Source of the DNA: Salvator merianae
Lineage: Eukaryota; Chordata; Lepidosauria; Squamata; Teiidae
Direction of reading: 5' to 3'
DNA length: 64,000 nucleotides
Assembly: GCA_003586115.2 (NCBI GenBank)
Contig: QVOM02000126.1
Coordinates: 55,825,164-55,889,163 of the forward strand
Below the pieces are notes generated by a model. It saw nothing but the letters and a program-made list of their open reading frames with translations. It searched no databases and was not told the origin of the DNA. Of the stretch, positions 22,676 to 34,890 are shown piece after piece. How positions within the stretch are numbered: position 1 is the first letter of the stretch; each line of letters opens with the position of its first letter. The position numbers and the translations under genes were made by a program.

Positions 22676-23870
22676 TTATTTTATTTATTTTATTTTATTT
22701 TATTCAAAGTATTTAAAACTTATACTTGGTCCAAAAGAAAAAAATATATAGATTAAAATTATTTACATATTGACTTCCTCCTTCTTCGAAAGTTTCTTCT
22801 ATATTTCATACTTCATGCCCCTCCTGCTTTTTAAATTCCTTTCTTCTACCAATCCTTCTTTTTTCCTCTCCACTCTTCAAATCCAGCAATAATAAATTGT
22901 CTTTCCAATTTTTGTAGAATGCCAATAAAGGGTTTCCAGTTTTTGTAAAACTTATCAACAGTCTTATTTCTCAATAGATTAGTCAATTTATCCATTTCAG
23001 CAAAGTCCAGCATTTTAACCAACCAATCATCCATATTAGGTATTTTATCTCCTTTTCATTTTTGTGCATACACGATTCTAGCTGCAGTTACCATACTTTG
23101 CATTAAAACATTAACCTTATCAGACTTGTCTTCTATTATCCCTAACAAATAAAATTCTGGTTTAAAAGGAATATTAGTCTTTAAAATCTTCTGCATGACC
23201 ATAAATATTTGCACTCATTTTTTTTTTCTTTTGTACAAGTCCACCACATACGGTAAAAAGTTCTTTCTTGATTTTTACATTTCCAACACTTATTTGATAT
23301 ATCTTGATACATTTTTGAGATTGTATAAGGTATTAAATACTATCTGTACAACATCTTATATACATTCTCTTTCAAAGCATTACAAACAGTAAAATTCAAA
23401 TCTTTAGTCCAAAGTTTTTCCCACTGCTCCATCTGTATATTATAATTAGAATTTCTCAGCCATGTTATCATGCATTCTGTAACTTGCTCTTGTTCCAAAT
23501 CTATCTTCAAAAGTAATTTATACATCATACCTGTAATAGCTCTCTCTTCTTTCTCAAGATATTCTTCTCATTTCTGTCTTTCTAATTCAAAGTCCATTCT
23601 TCTTTTATCTTGTCTAAACACATCCAAGAACTGTGCATACATAAACCATTGCACCTCCAAACCCTTCTGATTTAACTGGTGTCCTGTTTTTAAAACAAAT
23701 TCATTTGTTACATCATTTTTACTCAATATATCCTCGCATTTAATCCATTTATCTCTTCTCCCAGATTCTTTAAGTAAGCCTTCATGAACAGCTGTGTTGG
23801 TAGATCTTTGGCTACAACCATAGGATCTCTCTGGATTGTGCAAGAAATGTGCTAGTATCACATCAGGTGT
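22676..23870 (-). mobile_element. L1 LINE, 3' portion
   Basis: Read on the minus strand, this runs from within ORF2 through a short 3' UTR to an A-rich AAAAT/AAAATA tail (22676-22712). L1 elements retrotranspose by target-primed reverse transcription. Only the C-terminal part of ORF2 remains, as usual for 5'-truncated copies. The upstream limit is uncertain, since similarity fades around 23860. No target duplication was identified. Confidence 0.8.
22846..23860 (-). pseudogene. L1 ORF2 C-terminal remnant with point stops and frameshifts
   Basis: The frame contains L1-type segments in order: QKGLEVQWFMYAQFLDVF, DKRRMDFELERQK, an in-frame TGA near 23570, MMYKLLLKIDLEQ, QWEKLWTKDLNF, KENVYKMLYR, then TAG at 23340 where the family normally has Trp. 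Next comes the Cys-rich knuckle CWKCKNQERTFYRMWWTC (about 23210-23300), in which the usual His is Arg. A frameshift follows, then the tail segment ending near 22846. Both stops look like single transitions (CGA to TGA, TGG to TAG). The reverse transcriptase core is missing. Assignment to L1 rests on these recognised segments; the squamate subfamily is not determined. Confidence 0.8.
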
Positions 23871-24575
23871 CACAGAAGGGCACATCAAATACAGTGACCA
23901 GATGGTCCTTGCACTTGGACTGCTCCCAGGTGCAGAATCTTTGTCTGGGAGTGCTCCAGTAGGAACTGCTTGTGGGCATAGTGAATTTCCCTGACCTTCA
24001 ACTTTGAAGCTAGGAATTATTGTTCCCTGAATCTCCAGTCTTAAAGGCAAGTCAGGTGAGGGTAGAGGTTGAGTGGATGGCCACCAGCCCACACTACATT
24101 GCTCACCATGTTCCTAGCCCAAAACACAGCACACACGTGCAGAAGTTGGCTTTGTGTACTTATAGAGGTTGTAAAATCCAAGTTGCCATCTTTCCTTTCC
24201 TTTCTTTTTCTTTTCAGGAATATCTTGCTAAGCAAGGTGTTGAAATGGACAGGAAGAATCTCTCTTCACTGACATTTTCCAGATGTTTCAGGTGCAGCAT
24301 GTAACATCCTAAAGCACAAGTCCTTATTTTTCCTGCTCTGTTTCTCAGAATCAGAATCCTGCTCTGATTTTTAGCTGGGCTTCTGCTTGCCCATGTTGAG
24401 TTTAAAATGGTTTGTGGAGCACATCCAACATATATAGTCTGCTTCTTTTATCAAGATTGGTGGTCAGTAAGAATACCAGTAATCCATAGTCTAACTAGTA
24501 ATATTCAGGATCTACTACCATAAATCCACCGTAGAGCTTCTTTTGAAGACAGAATAATTAAGAGTGTGGACTCCA
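23871..24575. other. Non-coding gap
   Basis: No gene or clear repeat family recognised. A pyrimidine-rich TTTCC run lies around 24190-24215. Confidence 0.45.
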
Positions 24576-25063
24576 GAGCCCTTTCCATAGTGGCTATTAA
24601 ACTGACACAGTGTGACTTAGTCTTAGTCTTAGACTGGATTAGTCTTCATGACAAACCAGTTTACTGGAAACCACACACCCTGGTAGACTGGCCCATCTGC
24701 ACAGGTCCAGACCATGATGCAGAATATGGCATGGCACCAAAATATTGCCATATCCCTCTCTACCAGTGGACGGCCTTTAAGCAGTCCGCCAGTGTTCCAC
24801 TGTGGTATACCAGACCACAGACAGTGTGAGGATAGCACACCACTGTGATCTGGTATGCCATGTCCAGTCCCTTTTTGGCTGAGCATCCGGAAGCTGCACT
24901 GGAAACATGCCAGTTCTAGGCAGCAGGCCAAAAAGGGCTCTACTGGCAACATCAAAGGCTGAGAACTTTTGTTCCCAGACTTTGAAGTTGAGTAGAGATA
25001 TGCTGTTGCAATGCAGACAATCCTTGAAGTAGGCTATGTAACCCACACTATGCAGAAAGAACC
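24576..25063. mobile_element. Probable DNA transposon, GGNCCTTTCTGCA-end family
   Basis: Left end GAGCCCTTTCCATAGTG; right end, reverse complemented, GGTTCTTTCTGCATAGTGTG. The ends are imperfect inverted repeats of the family seen at 17891 and 63186. The interior shares the 'ctggtagactggcccatctgcaca' type segment with 31383-31720. No enzyme frame. Flanking triplets do not match. Confidence 0.4.
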
Positions 25064-25954
25064 TAGGCTACTAATTGAGATCGCTGTCTAAGGAACCATG
25101 CTGTCAGTTTCCAAACAAAACTTTGATGGTTTCCACAGAATCCCCAAAAGACTCCAGATGATCAGCAAAATGCCAACTTTTTTTCAGAAATCTGAGCATT
25201 TCACTATTGCAGTCTCTCGGGAAGCAATCAAATTCACCCAGTTCTGAGGCAGGAGTTCACATCATTTTACAGCAGTGCACCATCATTTGCAACCTCCAAA
25301 TACAATGGATCGAGTCAGCACTGTGCCAGCATACACCATGCCAAGCAATGCCCTGCACTGGCACAGCAGGGAGAATGCCAACTTTTCCTGGAAAGTGCAG
25401 GAAATCCCACACTTTCTCTAATGTGGCAAAAAGGAGGAATAGGAAGGCAATGCACTGACACAGTATTGGGACTGTCTACCTGCCCAGGCTTCTATTTCAT
25501 TGTATATTGGATCTAGGAAAGTTTTGGTAACTGTAGGTATTCTTCCTACCAATGGAGTCTGTCAATGAATCTTGCCACTTGAGGACAGGTAGCAGTTAAA
25601 AGTTTCATTTTCAGCTTCCTGAACTGTGACCCAGTGCACAAAGAGGCAAGGTACAGTTTGGGAGGGTAAATGTATGCCTTCTAGATGTTGCCTTATTCAC
25701 TATGTCTGTTCCAGAGTCCCTGATCTGCAGGCCACTACTGATCCGTTCTAACACTACAAAGATTAATGTTTGAAATTTGTATTTCACCATCATTTCAAGA
25801 TAATGATAGCAATGTACACTTTCCTTCCCATCATTTCTGTTCTTCTAACCAAATTGCAAATTATGTTAAGGTGAATAACAATGGTTGGAAACAGGTCATC
25901 CACTGAGTTTTGCCACTAAACGACAAAATTGACTTGACTGAAAAACAATTCAAA
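25064..25954. other. Non-coding gap
   Basis: No gene or repeat recognised. Confidence 0.5.
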
Positions 25955-27250
25955 TGTAAGAACATAAGAGAAGCCCTGCTGAATCAGGCCATAAGCCTTT
26001 TAGTCCAGCATTCCGTCCTACACAGTGGCCCCCAATTGCTTCCAGGCATTCTCAAGCAGAATAAAAAGGGAAAACTTTCACCTGCTCTCAGCTCCCAGCA
26101 AATGTGTTTTATAGTCATCTTTCCTGTCTTTATAACCTGGAGGCAATACCTAAGCATCAATTCTAGTAGCCATTGATACACCTGACCTCCATGAATCTGT
26201 CCAATCTGTTCTTCAAGCTATCCAGGCTGACTGCTGTTGTCACCACCTCTTCCAGTAATAAATTCCATAGACCAATGACCTTCTGGGTGAAAAAATACTT
26301 CTCCTTGTCAGTCCTAACTCTCCTACCCATCAGGTTCATAGAGTGCCTCCTATTCCTAGTGTTGTGTGATAAAGGTAAGAAATTTTCTTTATCCACCTTT
26401 CCCATACTTGATTATATACTTCAGTCAGGTCCTCTCTTAAACACTATCTTTCAAGACTGAAGAGGCTAAGACATCACAGCCTGATTTTGTAAGGAAGGTG
26501 TTCCAGCCCCTTGATCATTCTGGTTGCCCTTTTCTGCACCTTTTTCAGTTTCACAATATCCTTTCTGAGGTGAAGTGACCAGAATTGTACACAATATTCC
26601 AAGTGTGCTCTCATCATAGATTTATAAAGAGGCACAATGACACTTTCTGACTTGATTGTATTCCATTCTTAATTACCCCTAGCACTGAATTTGCTTTTTT
26701 CACTGCTGCTGCACACTGGATTGACACATTCATTGAGTGTCTACCAGAACCCGGAGATCCTTTTCCGGGTCTATCCCAGAAAGCCTGGCCCCCATCAGTT
26801 TATAGATGTAACTGAGGTTCTTTGTCCCAATGTGCATCACTTTGCACTTGCTAAGATTGAAGTGCATTTGCCACTTCGTTGCCCACTCACCCAATATCAA
26901 GAGATTCCTCTGGAGCTCTTTACAATCACTTTCAGTTTTTACTACACTGAACAATTTAATGTCAGCAGCAAACTTTCATGATTAATTACCCCTACTTCTA
27001 AATCATTTATGAATAAATTAAAAAGTAGGAGTCCTAATACTGAACCTTGTGAGACCCCACTTCTCACCTCTTCCCATTTGACCACTTATTTCTACTCTCT
27101 GTTTCCTGTCCTTTAGCCAGTTACTAATCCAGGACAGGACCTGTTCTCTTATTCCGTGACTGCTGAGTTTATTCAGGAGCCTTTGATGAGGGACTTTGAC
27201 AAAAGCCTTCTGAAAGTCCAGATAGACAGTATCAACTGGGACAAACAGAA
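25955..27250 (-). mobile_element. Old CR1-clade LINE (CR1/L3-like), minus strand
   Basis: On the minus strand it starts inside the reverse transcriptase domain near 27250 and runs to a 3' end near 25955. The 3' UTR carries the 'gatccagcagggctt' type signature also present at 8544-8618. It is 5'-truncated and has many stops and frameshifts, so it is far older than the CR1 copies at 19139 and 58511, and of a different subfamily. There is no (ATTCTATG)n end here. Confidence 0.8.
26163..27245 (-). pseudogene. Decayed CR1-clade reverse transcriptase
   Basis: Recognisable segments in order on the minus strand are: motif A YLDFQKAFDKVPH near 27190-27225; SWISNWLKDRKQRVEISG near 27090-27140; a damaged motif B; the catalytic box, reading FAADIKLF near 26950-26975 where the family has FADD, so a catalytic Asp is lost; WATKWQMHFNLSKCKVMHIG (26730-26954 frame); then frame changes through HLEYCVQFWS and MIKGLEHLPY; and finally the tail frame 26163-26405 with SLDSLKNRLDRFM. 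Multiple stops and shifts mean no protein can be made. The endonuclease domain is absent. Confidence 0.8.
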
Positions 27251-27739
27251 GTCCTTCTGGCCAGTACAGACATTCTCTTAAATTCTAATTTTTCAGGTTA
27301 TATTCAACATATAAGAAGAGTGCCCTGACATGTAAAATACATTTTAATATTAGCTTTCAATCTCAGTATAGAACTTCTTCATTTTCCTCACGGCCTACCA
27401 TTTTCACGCTTATCCAGAGTTTGCATTATTTCAGTGGCTCTGTATTTGTATTTGTATAAGTTTTACCAAATTTGTGATCACTATATGATTTTCTCCATCT
27501 ATGCTGTCTAAAGTTTTTGAGTGTATAACCATAATAAATATTTTGATTTGATATAAGAAGGGATTTGTAATGCCAGAAGCAATCTTCCAAATCAAACATT
27601 GCAAATCAAGAGTTGATTAGTCTTGGAACAAAAGGATACAACAGTTATTAGTTAGACCATCCCTACTTTATGAATAATGTAGAGGGAAGGCTGAGAAAGG
27701 TGATAGAATTTGCAAGTACACAGGCTTTAGATTATTAGC
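27251..27739. other. Non-coding gap
   Basis: AT-rich, no gene or repeat recognised. Confidence 0.5.
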
Positions 27740-27945
27740 TCGTTAGGTCAATATTTTGATGGAAGATACCATTTGTGCCTATTCCTGATGACTGGGTGGA
27801 TACATCCACACAATTTCCTTGGGAATGATACAAAAGTGGTTTACTATTGTTTTCTCCTGTGGGAAGACATAGATTGAACCTGCAGAACACCTGTTCTCCT
27901 CTTGAGCTATGGGTAGTAGGCAAATTGAACAGGCAGCGCAGTGGG
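27740..27945 (-). mobile_element. tRNA-derived SINE remnant
   Basis: On the minus strand, TAGCTCAAGAGG (A-box-like, near 27895-27908) is followed by GGTTCAATCT (B-box-like, near 27868-27878), the spacing of a tRNA-type RNA polymerase III promoter. A body with the AAACCACTTTTGTAT and CCAAGGAAATTGTGTGG segments follows. The copy at 29757-29945 has the same order of parts. It is a retroposed non-coding element that uses LINE enzymes; this copy is diverged and probably silent. Confidence 0.5.
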
Positions 27946-27989
27946 GAAAGGATGAAGTGTTGACCAGAGGCTCCATGGGCACATCCCCA

Positions 27990-28202
27990 GCAATCTCTGC
28001 AGCAACTTAGAGACAGTTCACAGGTGGGATCGTTTACAGGCCAGTCTCTCACAAGAGGGGGGAGAATGTGTGGGCCTCCGCCCTCTCATGAACATTCTAG
28101 ACTAGAAAAGGTGGATTGGAAATGGGATGAAAACATAAGGGCTACACACTACTGCCTCTGAAATGCTTTTGAGTCACTTTTTTATTATGTGTGAATACAG
28201 TT
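27990..28202 (+). mobile_element. MITE, GCATTCACACACAGTAAAA family, partial
   Basis: It matches 50040-50276 in order: 'ttcacaggtgggat', 'caggccagtct', 'ccctctcatgaacattctagactagaaaa', 'ggattggaaatgggatgaaaac', 'gagtcacttttttat', closing in GTGTGAATACAG. The left terminus is unclear. No coding capacity. Confidence 0.5.
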
Positions 28203-28983
28203 TTGGTCAACTGTTGTTCGAAGGCTAAAGAAGGAGTGAAGATGAGGCTCTAGTCATTGTCTTGCATGTCCTCATTCCACCTTAAATTTTACAAAGAGAA
28301 GGGTTTAGGGCAGCCTTCTTCCTTTGGCACTAGTTTGCTGCTTGCGAGGAACATTTTAACTAAAGGTCATTTAATAAAGCAGACTCTGCTACTACATTCT
28401 CCACACTGCTTTGCATTTATTCTTCTGAAACCCAGTAATCCTAGCTCAACATGCTGGTCAGATATCAGTTTTGCTAAATCTTGCATTTTTTGACAACCAA
28501 TAGTGCAAACTTACGAGCAGGATCAGTCTCACAGGAACTTACCTACAACATAGGCACATACAAAGGGTGAAAAATAATAATCAGCACGACAAATCATTAA
28601 AAAAAAAAAGGTATCTGCTCAATCACATTGTCTTTCATTTTCTAATTTAGCACTTCAATAGGGACTAGAGGCAGAGACAAAGATTACTGTATGAGTATCT
28701 GTCACTATTACAATGCCTTAGAACATCTGGATTTCATCAAAAATGAAAAGCTGGACTAATGGTCTCTAGGTTTTCAGGCAAAGTTGAGTGCTCTTGCATT
28801 AGCTCCTTCAGCTATACAATCCCATTAAAAAACCAGAGATTATATTTTTGTATAAATTTAATATCTGCCTAACTTAATTGCACCAGAGCTCATCTAGTCC
28901 AGCTGTCTAATAGAACAAGGTATTTCTAAAGATGCTTTTAAGAGAGCAAAATGAGTCTTTCTCCACTATCAGGTGTTTCAGGG
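28203..28983. other. Non-coding gap
   Basis: No gene recognised. A short 'catctagtccagc' segment near 28891 resembles the LINE 3' signature at 8544, but it is too short to annotate. Confidence 0.45.
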
Positions 28984-29274
28984 TAGGGAAGCGTACACAA
29001 AAAAAATCATTTTTGATTCATTTTCGAACGAAAATCTGTATTTTTACTTCATCAGCAAATTTCATTGTCAAAAAATGCATATTTTCCCATTGAAAAAGCC
29101 ATTTTTCATGATTTAAACACAGCAAAATGCAAAAAAATGCAAAATTTTGATGAATTTAGTTTTCACAAATGAATAGGTGTTTTTGTTTTTGATCAAAAAC
29201 TGCAGATGCAAAAAATTGTGAAAATGAAATTTTGTATGGATTTTTGAATGCAAATTGAAATTTGCACATCCCTA
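28984..29274. mobile_element. hAT-like non-autonomous element with 8-bp flanking repeat
   Basis: The ends are TAGGGAAGCGTACACAAA on the left and, reverse complemented, TAGGGATGTGCAAATTTC on the right. The element is flanked by TTTCAGGG (28976-28983) and GTTCAGGG (29275-29282), seven of eight bases identical, as expected for the 8-bp target duplication of hAT transposons. The interior is extremely AT-rich, with repeated TTTTTGAT/AAAATGC words and A runs, and encodes nothing. A relative with similar ends lies at 49181-49524. Confidence 0.65.
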
Positions 29275-29756
29275 GTTCAGGGTATCCACAATTTTCTTCA
29301 CTATGAAAAGGACAGATTCCAGTGAGGGTCTCGTCTCAAGTCATATCAGAACTGTGACAGCTGCGGTGTACTCATCTTACCTCACTACCACTAGGCAGCT
29401 AGGTCTGGTGTATTTTGCTTTCCATGAAGTGTATTTGCTATGCTCTGTACCCACCTATTAAACATTAAAAAAGAGAGAAGGCACTCGTGAGGACTTCCTC
29501 TAGGCTTTTAATGAAACCTGGTAGACAACAGAAGTAGCTGATCATAGAGGAATGAAGAGATGACATGTAGAATGAAAGAAGGGCTACTCATAACAGTCCT
29601 TGGCAACATCCTGAGTAGGCGATGAGATTTACAAACAAAAACAAAAAACTACACCTTGCCCTATAAAAAAATTCACTATAATTTCTTCATCCTTGACCAT
29701 TTGTGGGGGCTAGTTCTTCATTCATTAATTGATGGAGAGTGACTGAATGGCAGTAG
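29275..29756. other. Non-coding gap
   Basis: No gene or repeat recognised. Confidence 0.5.
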
Positions 29757-29945
29757 GAGTTGTTTGTTGCTGTTGGATACCACTGAGTCATAACCAACTG
29801 CATGGCCACCTCCATGGGCACTTCTATGTAGTTTTCTTGGCAGAAATAAGAAGTGGTTCGCCATTGCCTACTTCTGGGGAGAGACTAAGGATTGAACTGG
29901 CAACCCTCTGCTTTTCAGCTACAGCCATTGCCATAGTAGGAATGG
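29757..29945 (-). mobile_element. tRNA-derived SINE remnant
   Basis: On the minus strand: TAGCTGAAAAGCAGAGGG followed by CCAGTTCAATCC (B-box-like, near 29889-29900), then AACCACTTCTTATTTCTGCC and AAGAAAACTACATAGAAG. The order and words match the SINE at 27740-27945. The A-box region is decayed. The 69-residue plus-strand frame is the complement of this repeat, not a gene. Confidence 0.5.
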
Positions 29946-30506
29946 CACTGCACTAATAATAGTGAGTAAATAAGTAGCAGCATAGTGATAGTCCATGTGG
30001 CCAAATTCTGAACAAATGCTTTTTCCATTCTCTGTATACATATATTTTCTTTAAATTTGTCTCTCTTATTAGCTGTTGGTTATCCTTACTCTATAGCTTA
30101 GCAGATTCTTGTCACTTTGAAACTTTTTCACATGTCAAAAGAGTCTGCTGCCGTATTAAGATTCATTATTTTTATTTTTAAATCTTTTTTTATGTTTAAG
30201 CTGAATTTAACTGTTATTTGATTCTGTTTAACTTTGATGTATTTTTTGTTCCTTTCCTTGTGGTTTGTACCATTTTGCTACCATGCTGATTGCTGTTAAA
30301 AAAAATAAAGGCAGATAGAGAAATCATGAGAGAAGGCAAGAGAGTAAGGAAAAACTTATCTATTCAAATAAACCTTCTGACTGACCATTTTGCTTTAGGT
30401 CCTCTTTCTACTACAGAAGACCTAATGAGTTTTGGACATATCTACATCCTTAAAATGCTATATTTTAAATAAGTTTTAGTGCTTTGTAATTTTATTGTAT
30501 GTAGTG
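29946..30506. other. Non-coding gap
   Basis: AT-rich, nothing recognised. Confidence 0.5.
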
Positions 30507-31013
30507 GCCCACTCTTGGACCTTCATGTGAAGGAGGGATAAACTGGTTATGTGCAAGGTCTAGACCCCTTCTGGGTCTCTCTCTTTCACACTCTAGGGCA
30601 TAATGGAGGCCACGCCCCCCGCTAGACTGCTCAGTCCACATTGGCTGGAGCATAGCCTGGTTTAGGTGGATCCAAACCAGGTCAGCAGTAGATTTTTCTA
30701 AAAAGATCTACCACAATCTACTCATGAGTAAACTGGCCCAGGGAGGAGTGCAGAAGGGCACACACCTCCCTGTTTTTGTTTAGCAGGGGGATCCATTTCA
30801 GTGGCACACCAAATTGCTCCACTGAGATATGTCCCCCTGGGGCTCCACAGCCAGGTTCTGACTGTTGGAGCCCTCACTGAAAGCTTTGCATGAGCTGCCA
30901 GGTGGCACAGGGAATATCCTGGAACAGGTCATTCAAGTGCAGACTGCTTTGTTCCAGGACAGCTAGACCACTCCAGCTGAAGCAGTCCAGCCCAGGTAAG
31001 TGCAAAAACGCAC
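30507..31013. mobile_element. Non-autonomous DNA transposon, relative of 17891-18391
   Basis: The interior aligns with 17891-18391 over most of its length: 'gtctagaccccttct', 'gctagactgctc', 'agatctaccacaatctact', 'gagtaaactggccc', 'tagcaggggga', 'ttgttccaggacagctagacc', 'actccagc'. The 3' part ends CCCAGGTAAGTGCAAAAACG, which contains a perfect CAG|GTAAGT splice-donor consensus (30993-31001). Terminal repeats are degraded, so both end points are approximate. Confidence 0.5.
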
Positions 31014-31154
31014 TTGGCTTCTATATTGTCGAAAATTACTAATTACAGACATGTATTTCATAGTACTTTAACTATTCAGAGCAAAAGTATGTAAAGTATG
31101 CCTGGCTGTGTTAGAACAGTGGTCTATCTAGATTAACAAGAGCCTGTTATCTTT

Positions 31155-31379
31155 GGATACATCCTCACAGATTAAAAAAGCAGCTCAAAAGAGGCTTAGA
31201 GGTGGTAGCACGTGCATGCTTATATTCCCATCCCACCTCTAATTTATATTAAAAGCCAGTGAATGAACTTTGGTAGTGAGTTTTCTGGTCTTTAATGTGC
31301 TTTAGAGGCACTAGCATGTGGATGTTGCACCTCAAAGCTGTTTTTGAACCGCTTGCTTTACTGTGTGTGAATGCAGCCC
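31155..31379. mobile_element. MITE, GCATTCACACACAGTAAAA family
   Basis: Left end GGATACATCCTCACAGATTAAAAAAG; right end, reverse complemented, GGCTGCATTCACACACAGTAAA. The interior shares 'gctcaaaagaggcttagaggtgg' and 'cccatcccacctctaatt' type words with 9841-10065. It is 225 bp long, the same as that copy. No coding capacity. Confidence 0.6.
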
Positions 31380-31382
31380 TAG

Positions 31383-31720
31383 AACCTTTCTGTATTGGTT
31401 TAGTAGACTGACCCAGTATGGCCTCTGGAATGCCTGGTCCACACTGTGGACTGGTCTACTGGGAAGCCAAACCTCCAAGAAAAATTCCTCTTGTACATCA
31501 GACAAGGCATAGGAGTGGGCAACAGTGCAAAAATGGTGCAGTAGTCCACTCCAAGGGTTGACCACTTGCATGTTGTCTACACAGCATCCCAGCTGGTATA
31601 CCAAACAACCTGCTGTTGGTGCATGCCACTGGTAGCTTGATCCATTGAGGGCCAGGTTACCTGATTCAAGCCAGAGTAGTGTGGGATAACCCAAGTCATG
31701 TGGATACATAAAGAAAGCCC
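31383..31720. mobile_element. Possible DNA transposon, GGNCCTTTCTGCA-like ends
   Basis: Left end AACCTTTCTGTATTGG; right end, reverse complemented, GGGCTTTCTTTATGTATCC. The interior contains 'gtagactgaccc' and 'tggactggtctact' words like those at 24576-25063. It begins three bases after the preceding MITE. The minus-strand frame of 136 residues is treated as chance. Confidence 0.35.
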
Positions 31721-34700
31721 GCAAGCAGGAAATGTGCAACACAACATCTCCACACTCACAATCCCTCCACAGTTAGTATTTAGAAACATATCATCTCCCA
31801 TACTGAAGATCGTTAAAGAACTATCAATTAAGTTACAGAGACATCAGTTACAAAGCTTTGTAGTGTTCCTCTTAGGCTACAGTCACACCAGACTTCTATA
31901 ATCCAAATTTTCCCTGCATTAAGCCTTAGTCCCCAATCAGCTTGTTCACATCCACACAAAATAATGCTCACTCATACTTGTCCTTCTGTTTACACTTTAG
32001 TTCTCAATCTTCTGCCAGCTTCTTTTTCCATTCCCTGTGTACTTTTTTGCTCCTCCTGCTCATTGGCCCCTTCCCTGTCAATTGTTTCTTAGTTTGTGCT
32101 TGGGTGTGGTGAGGTTTGCTTCATCTCCTCCCATTTCTTTTCCACACCTTCCCTTGCTGCGCCCCTCAAGGTCTTTCCTCAACAGGGGATTGACTTTTTT
32201 CAAAAAATTCCTACCATACAAGCACTTAAGCTTCCCTGCTTTCCCCCTAAAGCCTGAAGCATGAAGTTTTGGATGTGAATCAAAACTATTAGGCTATATA
32301 AACTATTCCTTTCAGCCCTGCATTTATAGAGACAAGGAAGAAAGCCCCCACCCAACAGAACAGAGCAACCATATGCAAAAAAAGAGAGAAAAGAAAAAAC
32401 AATTGTTCCCTCCCTGCTGCAAAGAGTTGAAGAAATTGAGAACAAGAGAAGGTACTGCTGGAGGGAGAATTGTTACAATTGTCCTGAGACTTTTAGTGCA
32501 GATTAAAGGGAGACAGGAGAATTGCAGTTTAAAAGAGGCTACAACAGATATTTTCCTTCTCTATTACTATCTGAATTTGTGTTGAACTCCTCCCGTCCTC
32601 ATCTGAAACAATAACTGGCTGGACAAAATATGAGAAAACCCTTCCCCTGCTCAGCCAGGAAAGTACAGGAAATGCCCCCTGTAATCCTCCTCAGTGATCA
32701 CACCCTGAAAAAACAACCAGGCTAAGAAAAGAAATTACTTCAGTGCTGGGATAATCTTAAAAAAGGAAAGTGCTGAATGGGAGGTGATAGTGTGAATATA
32801 AATCAGAATGCCCTTTTTAAGTGTGATCCCTCATGGCCAGAAATGGCCTGAAGACTTCTTATTTAACAGGTGTGACCGTAGCCTTGGAACTATCTGTGTT
32901 TTTTTTCCCAAAACTCTGTCATTGGCTTAGAGTAAGGCTCACCAAATCTTTTTGGCCTGTGGACACATTTGGAATTTTGGTGGCATGTGGACACCACTTC
33001 CTTGGTTGCTTCTCTCATCCAGGCAAAAAATGAGAGAGGCTCAAAAGCTCTGCAGAACCATTGCACCCCTGGGTGCTACACTGCAATGCCACAGAATTCA
33101 TGAATTTGGATTAAATTATTGTTAAAACAACCTAGGATTATATATAATGATGTCTGAAAATGTACCTTTCAGTGGAAATGAAAAAAGACACAATGAATGG
33201 AAAACGGTATGAAAATCCAATAGAAGTAGTATTAACACTTGAATTATTTTTGTTAATAACATGTTCAGTCGTAGTTTGGTTGTTTTTCACCCCAATTTAT
33301 TTCTAACATTATGTAACAAGACATAGACATACTAGAACCCCTCACGGACATTTTTGCAGCACATACAGAGAGCCAATCGGTCATCCTGAATATCATCATA
33401 TCCCCATGTGAACCAAGATACCAAATACATGCCTGCAACTGAATGATAAGATAGATCAATAATGGTGGAGAAGATCATCAGACACAGAACTCCTACTATC
33501 AATTTGCGAGGTACGAATGTCTGTTGTACATTATTATGCTAGTGTGTTTGTGCTGGGGTTTTGTAGGGTTTTTTGCCTTATGCTCACATGCATTATGGTT
33601 TACAACATATTATAGACTCAGTTATTTCAGATTGAGAATTGTGAACACATGGCACTTGTCAAGTTTGGAATCATGTAAATAATACTTACTTTAGCCTTTT
33701 CCCTCCTTTCAGAAGGAAGGTGTTGATGCCTGAGTGCCAGACCCCTTCACTTCATAAGATATTCTGACCTAAACTTTAAATTCCTTTCATAAATGCTTTT
33801 ATTCCCATTAAAAAAAACAAAAAAAAACTAGCAAATGCTTCATTCCAAAACAGTTGACTAATTGGCTCTGAATAACATTAACTGGTAATGATACAAAACA
33901 GACAAAAAAGGAATTGCTATTCTTTTCACACAGTATGTGCTTAAGTTAAAACAGTCGTCAGCATTATGGTTTAATTCATAATTTTTATTACAAGTGTCTT
34001 GATTCTAATCTGGAACATATCTTACCGAAGATGTATCAAATGCATTTTAAAACTGTAAAATCAGGAACTGTCTGATTTCTACCATTCCTTCTCTTTATTT
34101 TTCTGCTTTGCATTACACCTCTTCCAAATTTCAGTTTAAGTAGATTGATTTCTGAAAACAATTTGAAACTTGGACTATGCAGAGTTTGACTCACAAATCA
34201 GTGCCTGTTTTCATGTTGTTTTATTATTTTTAGGTATGTTTGTGATGGAAGAGTGTGGTAACTATTTGACATTTAAAGAATTTGATAAACAAATATAAAA
34301 TGATTTTCAATTGTTCCTCTCTATGTAGCAAACATGCATCATTCAGAAAAAGTACAAATGTGATGTGTTGAACATATGTCTTGACAGATGTTCTTGCACA
34401 TTGCCTAAATAGCAAACAAAATAATCTTGATACAACCACATATACAATCGTAATTACTTCAAGACTGTTCTTTACACCATTTCATCCATGTATATATATT
34501 CATCAGTAATGTATGAGCTGAAAATGCAAATGAGCTGAAGAGTCAGCTAACAGATCAGAAGAGAAATTGGTTCTGCTTCAGAAACAAGACAACCTGAAAC
34601 TCCAAAATAAATGCAGAAATTCAGGCAAGAATTAGTAAACATCTTGAGTAACCAAAATACAGGGAGAAAGACCAATGATTTCTGTATCTTAGTCCTTTTT

Positions 34701-34890
34701 TATATGGGATTTCTGTACCACCCTCTACAGTGTTCTCAGAACAATAGACAAAATAGAATCATAAAGCTAGCAGACAAGATAAAATAAACATTCAAATCAA
34801 AGATGACTACAGAGAAAAATAATCCCAGTAAAGTTGTGCGTCATAAGTCACCCATCTCTCAGATCCAATGCAACCCAAAACATTGTATAA
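31721..34890. other. Non-coding stretch, no gene recognised
   Basis: About 3.2 kb without a recognised gene or repeat family. A runs occur at 33811-33830. The longest frames (75-81 residues) have no domain. The segment at 34700-34760 resembles a LINE 3' UTR, but too weakly to annotate. Confidence 0.5.
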
